Shown: positions 1 through 13,611, counted from the first letter of the stretch. The stretch: 64,000 nucleotides of DNA from Mycoplasmopsis lipofaciens ATCC 35015 (GCF_000686585.1 NZ_KK365990.1:62001-126000); one strand, 5' to 3'. The notes: a model not told the origin generated them from the letters alone. Program-made: numbers and translations.

Positions 1-1674
1 ATATTGTAAGCGAAGCGCGTCTTAATGATGTCGTTTTAGCCGAAATTGTAGAATTCAAAAAAGATAAAGTTATCATAAATATAATTAGAAAAATCGCTTC
101 AATTGATGATCCAATGTGTTATGTAAAGGCTTTAACAGTAGAAAAAAATGTTCCAGAAAATTTTCCAGAACAAGTTATTAATGAAGCTAATTTAATTCCA
201 TCTACTATTGAATATGAAAACAAAGATAATCGTGTTGATTTTAGAAATGAATTAATTGTTACTATTGATGGGGATGATACAAAAGATTTTGACGATGCAA
301 TAGTTGTAAAAAAATTAGAAGACGGTAATTATGAATTAGGTGTGCATATTGCTGACGTTTCATATTATGTTAAGGAAAATAGTGATATTGATAATGAGGC
401 TTTAAATAGAGGGACATCAATTTATTTAGTTAATGAAGTTATTCCTATGTTACCAAAAGTATTATCAAATGGTATTTGTTCATTAAATCCAAATGAAGAT
501 CGTTTTACTATGAGTATTATTATGAAAATTAATGATAAAGGTGAAACTATTGAATCGAAAATTGTACCTGGTATAATATGTTCTAAATATCGTTTGACAT
601 ACAATAGAGTAAATCAATTTATTGAAAATAATGAAAAATTCGAAGATAATAATTTAAATATTATGCTAAATAATGCAGTGGAATTAGCTAAACTAATTAG
701 AGCAAGAAAAAATGAAGAAGGTTATATTGATTTTGAGATTCAAGAGCCAAAAATAATATTAGATCAAACAGGAAAAACAGTTGATATTAAAATAGATGAG
801 AGTGGTTTTTCACAAGCCTTAATAGAAGACTTTATGGTTAGAGCCAATGAGCAAGTTGCAAAATATTTAACCGATAGAAAAATACCAATGTTATATAGAA
901 TTCATGACAAACCTGATGAAGAAAAAATTAATAATTTTCTTAATGTTTTAAATTCAGTAGACATTCATGTCAAAATAGATAAAAATAATATAACGCCAAA
1001 AACATTTCAAAGTGTTGTTCAAAAAATAAAAGAACAAAGAAATGATGATTTTTTAAAAATGCTTTTTTTAAGAACTATGCAGAAAGCATGTTATAGTCCT
1101 AATAATATTGGTCATTTTGGCTTAGCTAGTGTAGACTATTGTCATTTTACAAGTCCAATTAGACGTTATCCAGATTTAGTTGTTCATAGAATAATTAGAG
1201 ATGTTATTTTTGAAAAAAATAAGAAAAATATTCAACATTACAATGAAATATTACCAGTATTTGCTGAAAGAAATTCACAAACGGAACAAAACGCTATGCA
1301 AATTGAGAGAGATACTAATGATTTAAAATATGCTGAGTTTTATGTTAATAAAATTGGAACAATAATGAGAGGACAAATTATAAGTGTTTTAAAATTTGGA
1401 ATGTTTGTTCAATTTGATAATAAAACAGAAGCTTTAATTCATATTTCAACTATGACTGATGATGAATATAAATTAAATGAGATTGGAACTAAATTAGTAG
1501 GTAGCAAAAATAGCTATAAATTAGGCGATTATGTAAATGTTGTTATTGTAGATGCTGATATGTCAACTGGTAAAGTTGATGCCGTATTAGAAAATCTTTA
1601 TGATAAATATCTAAATGATTTGCAAAACAAAACATTTAGATATGATTCTAAAAATAAAAAAATAAAAGGCAATA

Positions 1675-4016
<2,342 letters not shown>

Positions 4017-4073
4017 CGCTTATTTTAAATTTATATTTTATGTAAATCCGGTTTTAATTTATGTTATAAAAAT

Positions 4074-4094
4074 AAGCAGGAATTATACCTGCTT
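4074..4094. terminator. Bidirectional terminator between metG and the DUF262 gene
   Basis: AAGCAGG, seven-base loop, CCTGCTT, followed by T-rich sequence on both strands. It lies between two convergent stop codons (4016 and 4111), so it can serve both genes. Confidence 0.75.
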
Positions 4095-4110
4095 TTAATT
4101 TGTAATTTTA

Positions 4111-5931
4111 TTAGTCAAATATAAATTTCATTATTCTTTCAATTATTTCTTTTTCATTATTGTTTATTTCATCAATATCTCATTTGATCTTGTTTTCAGA
4201 TGAGTCTTGAGAATTTTTAATTGAAAAATCTTCTCAAATTTTTCGAGCCATTGGATAAATGCTATTTTTATATTTTTCTAATTTAAATGGAAATCATTCT
4301 TCTGAAAAACCTCTATTAATAGGTCTCTCTAAAACTATTTTATTACCTAATGAATCAATGTAATCATCATATTTATCATCATTTGCTCGTCAAATTACTT
4401 TAGGTAAAATGTGTTCCACATCATTTGATTTGTTTAAATTTAATGACATGTTCCTTTCTTGAGAAATAAGATATTCATTTAAGTAAACTAATACATTTTT
4501 TGAGTAAGTGTTTAAAAGTTGATTAATTTGTTCTCTTTTTCATGTTGTGTTAATGTGCTCATTTACCATTTTATTTATGTCGCTAACATTGTAATTATCA
4601 TCTACGGAAAATAAATTTAACTTGAATAAAAATGATTTAAATTTGCTACTTGAATATCCAATTTCAACCAGTTCTAAAATTGTGAAAAGTTTTAGTAAAG
4701 GTATAGCTATCTCTTTAACTTTTTCTTCGTTTATATCTTCTAATTTAAATTTACTTAAATAAGAAATCATAAAAATTTTTATATTTTGATTAAATTTAAA
4801 GCAAAGCTTTGATATTGTAAAATCTTTAATCTTGTGTCATATTTTAATTAAATGTAATAAATTATTTATTAATTGTAAAGGCTGTTTTAAAATGTCTCGA
4901 TTTTGTTCCAAATAATAAGCTCTTATTCCTGGTGTATATGTACTAATGTTTTCATATGATTCACCAGAATAGTCTTTAGCAATAGATCTATTAATATACA
5001 TTTGTTGCAAAAGAATTGAATCCATATTGGAAATCTGTTCTTTGTCTAATTCATCTACTAATTCTACTATTTCAAATCATTTCTTTTTGAAATCATTATT
5101 ATCATCATTATTAACATAAATCATCAATTCTGCTGCTAAAATGTCGGCGACTTCTAATGGTAGGCCATCAGAATTTAATGAGTTAAACATTGATATTGCT
5201 TGATCTATATTTCATGTTTTTATTTTCAAAATTTGACAATTATCTAAAAATTTATCTGCAAAAGATATCAATTCTGTCGAATCCTTGTTTTCTAATTTGT
5301 TATAAAAAAATTTAAAATTTTTATAAAAATTCGTGTATCTATTATCTTTTCGTTTATTTTTTATTATTGTTATGTTGCTATCTAGTTCTTTTAAATCTTT
5401 TGCAAATAATATTTTTTGTAAATCGTCTTTATAAATTTCAGATAGCGATTTGTTTATTAAAATTACATCACTTGTATTTTTCATAGCATCAAAATCTTGA
5501 AGAAAATATACCATATTATTATCGTTTGCTTTATATAGTAATTGTAATATTGATTCTTTTTTTCTTTCCAAAGATTTTTCAATAGCTCTTTTTTCGTCAT
5601 TTTCATTTTTGTCATTTTTCAATTTATTAATTTTTATATCCAAATTCATTAATAGAGCTTTTAATAGTAAAATGAAAGTAGTTGTTCTTTGTTGTCCATC
5701 AATTAAATTCAATTCCTTTTCATAATTATCTGAATTAATAATTATGGTTCCAAAAAAATATTTATCATTTGAATTTATATCAAAGTCAATAATATCATTT
5801 CACAATTTATCACATTGTTTATTTTCTCATTTATAAGCTCTTTGATATTCGGGAATATAAAATTTTGAATATTTCCCTAGGCTAAACATTTCTCTTATTG
5901 AAACTGGCTTTGCGTCTATATTGTCTTGCAT
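4111..5931 (-). CDS. DUF262/DUF1524 protein (GmrSD-type, putative modified-DNA restriction)
   Basis: 606 residues read through several TGA-Trp codons. The N-terminal DUF262 domain carries LIDGQQRTTT at about residues 76-85, the diagnostic nucleotide-binding motif. The C-terminal DUF1524 domain carries DVEHILPK with His507, the His-Me-finger nuclease motif. This domain order is that of GmrSD-type (type IV) restriction enzymes and related defence proteins that cut modified phage DNA; activity here is inferred. The start at 5931 is fixed by AAGGAG seven bases upstream. Upstream are an A16 tract and a 16-bp inverted repeat that could make expression variable. It stands alone, with terminators on both sides. 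Confidence 0.8.
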
Positions 5932-5959
5932 TTGTGCTCCTTGTTTTTTTTGTATCTAC

Positions 5960-6018
5960 TTTAATTCTTTCAAAAAAAAAAAAAAAACAAGAAAAAAGTC
6001 GGTTTTGAAAGAATTAAA
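5960..6018. repeat. 16-bp perfect inverted repeat framing an A16 tract, upstream of the DUF262 gene
   Basis: The arms are TTTAATTCTTTCAAAA (5960-5975) and TTTTGAAAGAATTAAA (6003-6018), with 27 bases between them. An uninterrupted run of 16 A (5972-5987) begins in the left arm and extends into the spacer. Read on the minus strand this is a T16 run 41-56 bases before the DUF262 start codon, the region where promoter elements would be. Homopolymer runs near promoters drive phase variation in some mycoplasma surface genes (known for M. hyorhinis vlp); that role here is inference. The repeat could also be an operator. Confidence 0.6.
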
Positions 6019-6039
6019 AAAAGATAGCAAAAGCTATCT
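6015..6039 (-). terminator. Terminator of the glycolipid head-group locus
   Basis: On the minus strand AGATAGC, four-base loop, GCTATCT (6022-6039) is followed by a run of T. It lies 17 bases after the stop of the nucleotidyltransferase-aminotransferase gene, the last gene of its operon. Confidence 0.75.
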
Positions 6040-6055
6040 ATATTTTTGTCATAAG

Positions 6056-7861
6056 TTAATTGTTAGTTAAACCGATGTAATTTTTTATTGATTTATAAAG
6101 ATTCACAGCATCATCCATATTTAAAGTGTTAGAAATGCCAATTCTAATTGATTTTGTTGCCATTTCATTTCTACCAACTTCAAAATAAATTAATTTTTTG
6201 TTTGCAATATAATTGCGCATTTTTAAGCAATCCAAATTATCTGGAGCTGTCATACATAACATAGATTTAGTTCTATTTTCTAAAGGGATTGAATTTATAA
6301 AACCTAATTTTTCTAAATTGCTATTAAGATAATCATAAATTTCTTGTTTTTGTATTCTTATTTTCTCATAAGAAACATTTTCCATTATTTCTATTGATGC
6401 ATTCATTGAAACAATTAATGAAATAGCTGGTGTAAAAGGTGTTTGTTTCTTATTTTGATAAGTATCAATATATTTTTGAAAATTAAAATAATAACTTTTG
6501 TTTTTACATTCTTTACTTTTTTCTATTGCTTTTTCTGATAAACATACAACTGAAAAACCTGGGGCTAAAGAAAATGCTTTCGCTGATGAAGCAAAGGCTG
6601 CATCAATACCTCATTCATCAAATTTTAATTCTTCGTTTACGATTGAACTAACGCTATCTACAATAAATAATGTATCTGTGTTTTTTGTAAGATTTCCAAT
6701 TTGCTCAATATTATGTAAAACACCAGTGGAAGTTTCATGATGTGTAATAAATACAGCTTTTACTTTAGGTATAAGATCTTTAAAATCATTAATATTATAC
6801 GAAGTGTTATTTGGGTATCTAAATTTGTGAATTTTGGCCTTATACAATTCTAAAAGTTCAATAAATCTATCTCCAAAATCACCTGAAGAAATAGCAATTA
6901 CTTCATCTCCTTCATTGATTAAGTTTTGTATAGTGGCTTCCATAATTCCTGTGCCGCTTGCAGTAATTAATAATGGTAGCCCTTTTTTAGTTTCAAATAA
7001 TCTTTTAAGTTTTTCAACAAGAGATTTGATGTAATATACAGCGAGCTGAGATCTATGATGAACTATTCCTTTTAAAAATAATGAACCAATATTATTATCA
7101 ATATTTGTTGGACCAGGAGTTCATAATTTAATTTCATCTTGCGTTTTATAAAAATCATCAATTTTAACTAAATCACTAAAATTATCCAATTCATAAAAAT
7201 CATTTTTATCAATTTGCCCTAGTCATATAGTTTCTTTCAAAGTTCAAATAAATGTTTCAAAATAACTTTGTTTATTTTTATAATTTTTATAATATTCTTT
7301 AAAATTTTCTCTAATTTTGTCACATAGCGATTTAGATAAGAAAGCAAATCCGGTTCATTTATAATCTTCTTCTTTTAATGTTATTAATTTATGTTTAATT
7401 ATTTTGTTATTTTTAATAACATAAGCTCACTCATTTGCTCCAGCATCTTTTGAACCAAAAAATACTGATTCATAGTTTTTATCTTCAATTTGTTGAATTA
7501 AGTCTTTGATAATATTTCTTTTTAAATAAATATCACCCTCAATATATAAAGTATCTTCAATTTCATTTAAAGAAACAGCCAAAGATGAAATGTTATTTTC
7601 TTCATTATATTTTTCATTTTTAATAATATTGACGTTGTATTTAGTTTTTAAATAATTAAACTGTTCTGCTAAATAACCCACAACGATAGTGATTTTTTTA
7701 ATACCAGATTCGATTAAAAATTTAATATTTCTTTCAATAATTGGTTCTCTTAAATTATCTTCACCTGACGACACTTTAATTAAAGGCTTTGGTGTGTATT
7801 CAGTAAGTGGTGAAAGTCTAGTTCCTTTACCAGCTGCAAATATAATTGCGTTTTTTATCAT
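6056..7861 (-). CDS. Nucleotidyltransferase-class V aminotransferase fusion (PntC-AEPT-like)
   Basis: 601 residues in one frame through TGA-Trp codons. Residues 1-230 are an NTP-transferase domain of LicC/PntC type: AAGKGTRLSPLT at 9-20, then TPKPLIKV, then YIEGDIYL as the metal-binding acidic stretch. Residues about 248-601 are a fold-type I, class V PLP aminotransferase beginning LWTPGPTNI, with HHRS, SGTGIMEA, VDSVSSI and the PLP lysine Lys428 in SSAKAF. The best family match I know is the aminoethylphosphonate cytidylyltransferase-transaminase fusion of spirochaetes. The pair would transaminate a small phosphorylated or phosphonate aldehyde or ketone and activate it with CTP. It is 12 bases downstream of a LicD gene and shares its transcript. 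No PEP mutase is in the window, so the substrate is unknown. The start has AAGAGG upstream. Confidence 0.8.
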
Positions 7862-7873
7862 AATAACCTCTTC

Positions 7874-8656
7874 TTAATATAATTCAAATAATCCATAATA
7901 ATTAGACCTCTTACATTTTATAGGTTTTTTTCAATTTAAACCATATCAATGTTCTAAATATTTTATTGGATTTTTAAATGTTAATAATTTATGTCCATCA
8001 AGTTCAATGTATCCTAAATCATTCAAATCATTTGGATCAAGAATTGTATCGTCACGTAAAACTTTTTTGTTAAATTTGTGTTTATGTAAAACAATTCCAA
8101 GTGTTGCATGTTTAATATTTTTTTCTAAATATTCAATTGCTTCAGTAACCGAATAGTCTTTAAGTCAAAATATTAATTTAAAAAATATTTTTGCAATTTT
8201 ATAATAAGTTTTTTTTCTAAAGTAATAATCTCTATTTGTCATAGTTTTATATATTCGCAAACCAATTTTTGGATCATGAACTCAATTTTTATATCTATGT
8301 AATGTTGTTTTTGCAAGGACAAAAATATCTATTGATGGTTCATATCTATTTTTTAAATCATAATTTTCTTTAACTCATTTAGGAATAATATAAGGATTTT
8401 TACTGTTTTCAGTATCAATAATACGATTTGGATACTTTTCTTTTAGCATTAAATAAGTTTCATAATCAACAATAATATCACCATCAGAATCGTATTCAAT
8501 TAGTTGTTTTTCTCTTACAAGCCCAAGAAGACTTCCATATGCAACAGCACCTTTACCATTCATTTTTTCTATATTTGTCATTACTTCAATTAATAGTTCT
8601 TTAACTTCATCCATCATTTGCTTATGTTTTTCTTTATCGATTGGTTTATGTCTCAT
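7874..8656 (-). CDS. LicD-family phosphotransferase (first of two)
   Basis: 260 residues. LicD proteins transfer phosphocholine or a related phospho-alcohol from a CDP carrier to a sugar. The family core is visible near residues 38-60: AYGSLLGLVREK followed by EYDSDGDI, the acidic nucleotidyltransferase-fold motif (WDDDIDI in classical LicD). The acidic motif is changed at several positions, which may mean a different acceptor or donor. An ATG at 8662 is also in frame, but GGGAG lies six bases before the ATG at 8656, so I choose 8656. The C-terminus ends with a tryptophan/tyrosine-rich GLNW segment, as in the second LicD here. It lies between the mutase-flippase fusion and the nucleotidyltransferase fusion. 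Confidence 0.75.
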
Positions 8657-8673
8657 ATTCATCTCCCTTAACT

Positions 8674-11613
8674 TTAAATAAATATAAATATAGATGAAAC
8701 AATCACTAAAATTAATGTATATAATGTGTAAGCTATCTTATAAAAACGAGTTTTTGTTCTATAATTTACAATTAGATTTTTATTGTTGATTAGTTTCATA
8801 TTTTTTTCTCTTGCTTCATAAACATATACTCTTTTTTCGCCTATAAATACAATTATTAACATAATCAATGAAAAAATTGAAGGAATTAAAACTGTTCCCA
8901 TTGTTTGTATAGCAGTAATGATTGAAATTCTTTGTTCTGGAACTAAATTTCCTATTGGATCTTTGCCTGGTTTTAATACTATATAGAATAGAGTTTTAAA
9001 GAAATAATCTGCCGTTCCCGTTCCTCCTGGCGTAGGAGAAAATGAATTTACGCTTCTTACTAAAATACCAGAAATTGTTATATTAAAGTATCATCCACCA
9101 ACTAAATTAGGTTGAATTATATCGGCAGCTTTTACAAAAATAGCAATAGGAGTAATTCCTCATACTATTAATTTGTAAAACAATATTTCAACAAAATAAT
9201 ATCACTTTTTGAATGTCTTTTTTAATCCATTTCTAACTTGATAAATTTCATATTCGTATTTTGCTTTTTTATTTTCAATATCATAAATATGTATAAATGG
9301 TAATCATTCGAAAAATCCTAAAACAATTTTTAAGAAAAATTTTTGCATTTTTTTACTTAATGAAATGAATAAAAATAAAGATGCAAATGTTGTATCAATA
9401 ACAATTCCTAAAATTAAAAAAGTAATAAAGATTGATACACTAGGATTTGATGGACTAGAAAAGATATCTTTGTAGAATACAATTCCGATTGGAACAAAGA
9501 CTACAACTAAAATAATATTAACTATTTGTCAAACAAATGTATTCATTATTATTGACGATATAAGGGAAGGTCGTGCTATTTTTCGTCTTCTTAAATATCA
9601 ATAAGTTGCAATGTCTCCACCAATTGATTTAGGTGTAATATTTTGAACAACGATACCAATAAAACTTCCTATTCATAAATCTATAAATTTAGTTTTTTCT
9701 CCTTGAAAATGCATTAATCTTTTTAATATTAAAGCATTAAAGAAAGTATAAACCAGTGGTACTAAACACATAAACAGAAAGGCAATACGCGTTTTTTTAT
9801 TGTATGTAATATAGTCGACAATCTTGCCAAATATTGCACTAAAATTACCTTTTCCTATAGTTCCATTATTTTTAAAATTATAAACTGAGTTAAATAGAAA
9901 AATGAAGATCCCGACAAATATTAAAATGAATAAGAAATACTTTAAAAAAGATCAAGCCGTTAATTTTTTAACTTTAAATTCTTCCTTTAGTTCTAAAATA
10001 CTATCAAATATTTCTCTTTCTCTAACGATTGCATTTAAATATTCTTCTTCTGTATTATCTTTTGCAATAGTTTCGCTTGATATTTCTATTTTTTTATCTA
10101 CTAAGTTATAATAAATATTTATATTATCGTTACTTTCAAAATATAATTTCAAATTAATATTGCCATTAGTAATTATTGATGATTGTGTTTTTTTATAATT
10201 CAAGATTTTATATTTACCAATTGTTTTAGCATTTAAAATTCTTTTGATGAATCTATTCGCTGTTTCATCGTCAATATTAAATAATTTAATATTTGTAACG
10301 CGTTTTTTATATTCTAAATAAAGTTGTTGTAATTTATCATAAAGTGTAATGTTTTTGGTGCTATAAAAATTAATCATTCTTATTAATTCAAATAAAAAAT
10401 GTGTAGCATCATAAGTATTATCGATTCTATTATTTGGAACAAATTGATTATTTTTTGTATAGGCAAAAAGTAATTTTTTGTTTGGTTCTTTTTCGCAAAT
10501 TGATCATAATTCTTCGTCCTGAACAAATTCTTTTACATCAATATTATGTTTTATTGCAATATATTTGGTTAATGAACCTATTGACATGCTTTTGGCAATA
10601 AATGATTTATGCAATTCATTTTTATTGAAATTATTATCATCATTTAGTAAAAAATTTAAATATAAAGCTGCTATTTCATCTGTTTTAAAATATTTGTAAG
10701 TTTTTTTATGTTTTATACACAAATTAATACTTTCTCCATTTTGTGATATAGCAAAATTAGCTTTTGTTTTTCTAAACATGCTATGAAAAGAGACTTTGTT
10801 TAAGTATTTTTGATTGTCCATATTTGTTCAATGAGCATCTTTTTTTCTTTTTACAAAATATTTATTAATATTTAAATGATTAAAAAGTTCATCATAAAAT
10901 TCTGTGGATTTGACTTTGGAAATATCAATGCCATATTCATTTTCACTCAAAAATTCATTTTTTAAGTTACAATATTGTTTTTTAATTTGTTCCTTGTAAG
11001 AATTAAATGAATAGCTATAAATGTATTCTATAGGTTTATTAGGGATGTCTAATGCTAGATAATTAATTGAATTTAATCTACCGCCAATACTTAAAACATC
11101 GCTAGAACTAAATGGATTACCGTTTTTTCAATTAAATGAAATTTCCATAATATTTTTATGAAATTTATAATGATTCATTGAAACACATGCAACTGCATTG
11201 GATTCTCTTACAGCTGTTCATTTTAATGTTGTTGGATATTCCTCTGAATGTTCAAAAATAATTGGTTGAATACCTTTTTCATAAAAAACACGAGCAAATA
11301 TACTTGAATATAATTTACTATGAAAAGACATGCCAGCAGCAACAAAGACTTTAAGTTCTTTGTTATTTTCATTTAAGTTTAAAAGTTTGTCTGAAATTGA
11401 ATATGCCAATGCAGTTATAGTATATTCATTGATTAAATCTGTTCCAACACCAATTTGGGCAATAATTTTATTATTTATAAATTTTAATTGATTAGCAAAT
11501 TTTTTATTAATTTCATTTTCATTATGAGAATTTAGTCTTAGTAAATTATTGACAAAATTATCATCATTAGATTTATTTTTTTTTCATTTGTTAAAAACGG
11601 GGTTTATTGGCAT
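8674..11613 (-). CDS. Degenerate phosphohexomutase fused to a UPF0104/flippase-like membrane domain
   Basis: 979 residues in one unbroken frame. Residues 1 to about 480 follow the alpha-D-phosphohexomutase fold element by element when set beside the mutase at 38094: VFVAAGMSFHSKL for the GRDNR helix, VSMNH (Ser145) for ASHNP, SQNGES for the metal loop DPDSDR, TDEIAALYLNFLL for NETATL. All metal-binding aspartates and the His and Pro around the serine are lost, so this half is probably inactive. From about residue 554 on there are about eight hydrophobic spans with ITPKSIGGDIATYW and SPTPGGTGTADYF, the two hallmark motifs of UPF0104/lysylphosphatidylglycerol-synthase membrane domains. AAGGAG precedes the start, and a TATAAT box in the upstream gap suggests its own promoter. 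Function unknown; lipid translocation or a substrate-sensing membrane platform are possible. Confidence 0.75.
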
Positions 11614-11710
11614 TTAGACTCCTTATCTTAAATATTTATGAAATATTAATTATATAACTTTATATTTATTTTTTACTTTTTTCCTTATGAAATAGTTTAA
11701 TTAATCATTT

Positions 11711-12459
11711 TTACTTTTCTTTTTTGCAAAAAATTTTCATATCATATAATCCTAAATGCTCAGAATGTTTAAATTTTTTTGGAGTTTGTCAGTTTAATCC
11801 ATATTCTTTAATTAAGATTTCTTCATATTTTTTAGGAATTTTAACCGTGAAGTTCTCAAAATTATGTTCACAAGTTTCTAAAATATTTAAATTATTGTAT
11901 GTGTTTTTTTCTGTTATTTTTTTCATGGGAAAATTTATGACATGCTCAATATTGCTATTTGGTTCATATAATATATTGTAAGCTTCCTCAATACTAAGTT
12001 TTTTACTAGCTCAGGTTCATCATAAAAATGCCTTAGACAATCTTGCCCCTCATTGAATTTTAAACATTTTACGATTACTAAAATTATTTAAAATTCTTAT
12101 TTTATTTTTAATTTTCAAGTATTTTTTTATTTTTTCTCTATTAGTTGTAACTACTATAAATAAATCGATAAAAGCCGGTTCTATTTCGTTTTCTTTTTCA
12201 TTTGTAAATTTAGGATACAATAATCAGTTTTTGCTGTTTTGATTATGTTTTATCATGTGCGGATAGTTTTCTTTTAAAAATTGATATGTTTTGTAATCAA
12301 TTATTACGTCAACATCATCATCTCACGGAATTATTCCATTGTGTCTTATAGCTCCCAATAAAGTGCCATAAAAGACAGAATATTTTAAATTATTTGTTTC
12401 GCAAATTTCAATAAATTGTTTTAACAAATTAATTATTTTTTTTTGTTTATCATTCATAA
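11711..12459 (-). CDS. LicD-family phosphotransferase (second), requires a -1 frameshift near codon 14
   Basis: From the ATG at 12459 the zero frame reads MNDKQKKIINLLKN and then stops at 12385. In the -1 frame from about 12417 to the stop at 11711 a complete LicD follows: FYGTLLGAIRHNGIIPWDD is the textbook active-site motif. The join lies exactly at A-AAA-AAC (12418-12424), in the phase of a -1 slippery heptamer (TTA AAA AAC). After slipping, the product is about 249 residues with a normal family N-terminus. No ATG, GTG or TTG start exists in the -1 frame before the motif. An A9 run (12438-12446) just upstream is an alternative place for a length change. So this is a programmed frameshift, a phase-variable gene, or a fresh mutation or sequence error. 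There is no clear ribosome binding site. Confidence 0.75.
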
Positions 12460-12604
12460 TGATTTAATTTTATAGTAATATTATTATAAAAATAATATTT
12501 AAAGCAATATATTTTAATATACCTATAACTTAATTATTTATAAATTTGGTATTATTTAATAATTAAGATGCTTCTCAAAATATTTAAGATAATGAAAGGA
12601 CAAA

Positions 12605-12889
12605 ATGATTTATATAATTACTAAAACATTTAAAATAAAAAATGATTTAAAAAATGATTTTATTACTGAAATAAGGAATTTTATTTATACAACCAAAAAA
12701 GAGGAATTAAATTTATCTATTGATGGAGCATGAAAGAATGAATCTATTTTCTTGTTAATTGAACGTTGAAGTTCGAAAGAATCATATAATTCATTTTTAA
12801 ATGATAAAGAAAATAAAAAACTAATAAATGAAATTAAATCAAAATATGTTATTCAAGAAAGAACTACTGAAAGTACAACAATTATTTAA
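12605..12889 (+). CDS. Small ABM-like (antibiotic biosynthesis monooxygenase fold) protein
   Basis: 94 residues with TGA-Trp codons, preceded by AAAGGA. The segment LLIERWSSKESYNSFLND and the beta-alpha-beta size resemble dimeric ferredoxin-like ABM/YgiN proteins, where a 'E-W/R-W-x-S-x-E' helix start is typical. The family covers small monooxygenases and quinol or haem-related proteins, so no reaction can be named. It is transcribed divergently from the LicD gene and ends in its own hairpin. Confidence 0.6.
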
Positions 12890-12912
12890 AAAAGTGGGGT
12901 AAACCACTTTTT
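12890..12912. terminator. Terminator between the ABM-like and an unknown gene
   Basis: AAAAGTGG, six-base loop, CCACTTTT plus a further T. It lies immediately after the stop at 12889 and 22 bases before the convergent stop at 12934. Confidence 0.75.
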
Positions 12913-12933
12913 ATTTATATCTTAAAAACAGTT

Positions 12934-13503
12934 TTATTCGTCAAATTCTTTTAAGTAATCAAAAAAATAATTATCATATTTAATTTTTTTAATGTCATTT
13001 ATATTTAAATTGTCATAAATAGCAAATTTATTAAGATTAGAATTTAATACAATGTATTTTAAATATCTATTTTCATGTAATAAATTAATTATGTTAAGAA
13101 GTGAAAAATTTTTTTTATTTGTAAACATTTTAATTCATAGCGGTCTCTTGGAATCGCCAAAATATATAAGTTTTTTATAATTTTTTAAGATATACAATTT
13201 TTCAATGTTTTCCTTAGTAGTATCAACAATTAAATTTAAAAATATTTTATTATTATTAATTTTGAAAAAAGGCGCAAGACTTCTATCTTTTTCTAAAATA
13301 CTATCATAAAACATATGTTTATATTTTTGTTTCAATAAAATGAAATCTTTTCAATAAATCACTAATTGAAAATTTTGAAAATTTAGTTTTTTATTTGTTT
13401 TTATCTGTTTTAGCGTTTCCTTACTAATTGAATAAAATATTTTTTCATTTTTTATTATATTTTTTAATGTGTTTCAAGTTTCAAGTAATCTATATTCATC
13501 CAT
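12934..13503 (-). CDS. Hypothetical protein, 189 residues
   Basis: I do not recognise a family. The frame is open from the ATG at 13503 to the stop at 12934 with a few TGA-Trp codons. The composition is rich in Asn, Lys, Ile and Leu with no signal peptide or membrane span. The sequence suggests mixed alpha/beta (LYILKNYKKLIYFGD, YLKYIVLNSNLNKFAIYD), and the repeated 'YLKYIVL/KKLIYFG' beta-turn units are faintly reminiscent of short repeat proteins. No ribosome binding site is visible; a TATACT box about 30 bases upstream could be the promoter. Confidence 0.55.
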
Positions 13504-13611
13504 ATTAATTAAATTATAAATTATCTATTAATAGTATACTAATAAAATTTTAATATATAATTAAAACTATTAATTTATATAACATTCGTTAAAAATTGAA
13601 AGGAAGTTTTT

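Noticed and set aside
5960-6018. Insertion sequence or invertible DNA ends
   Set aside because: The arms are only 27 bases apart, with no recombinase or transposase nearby and no target duplication.
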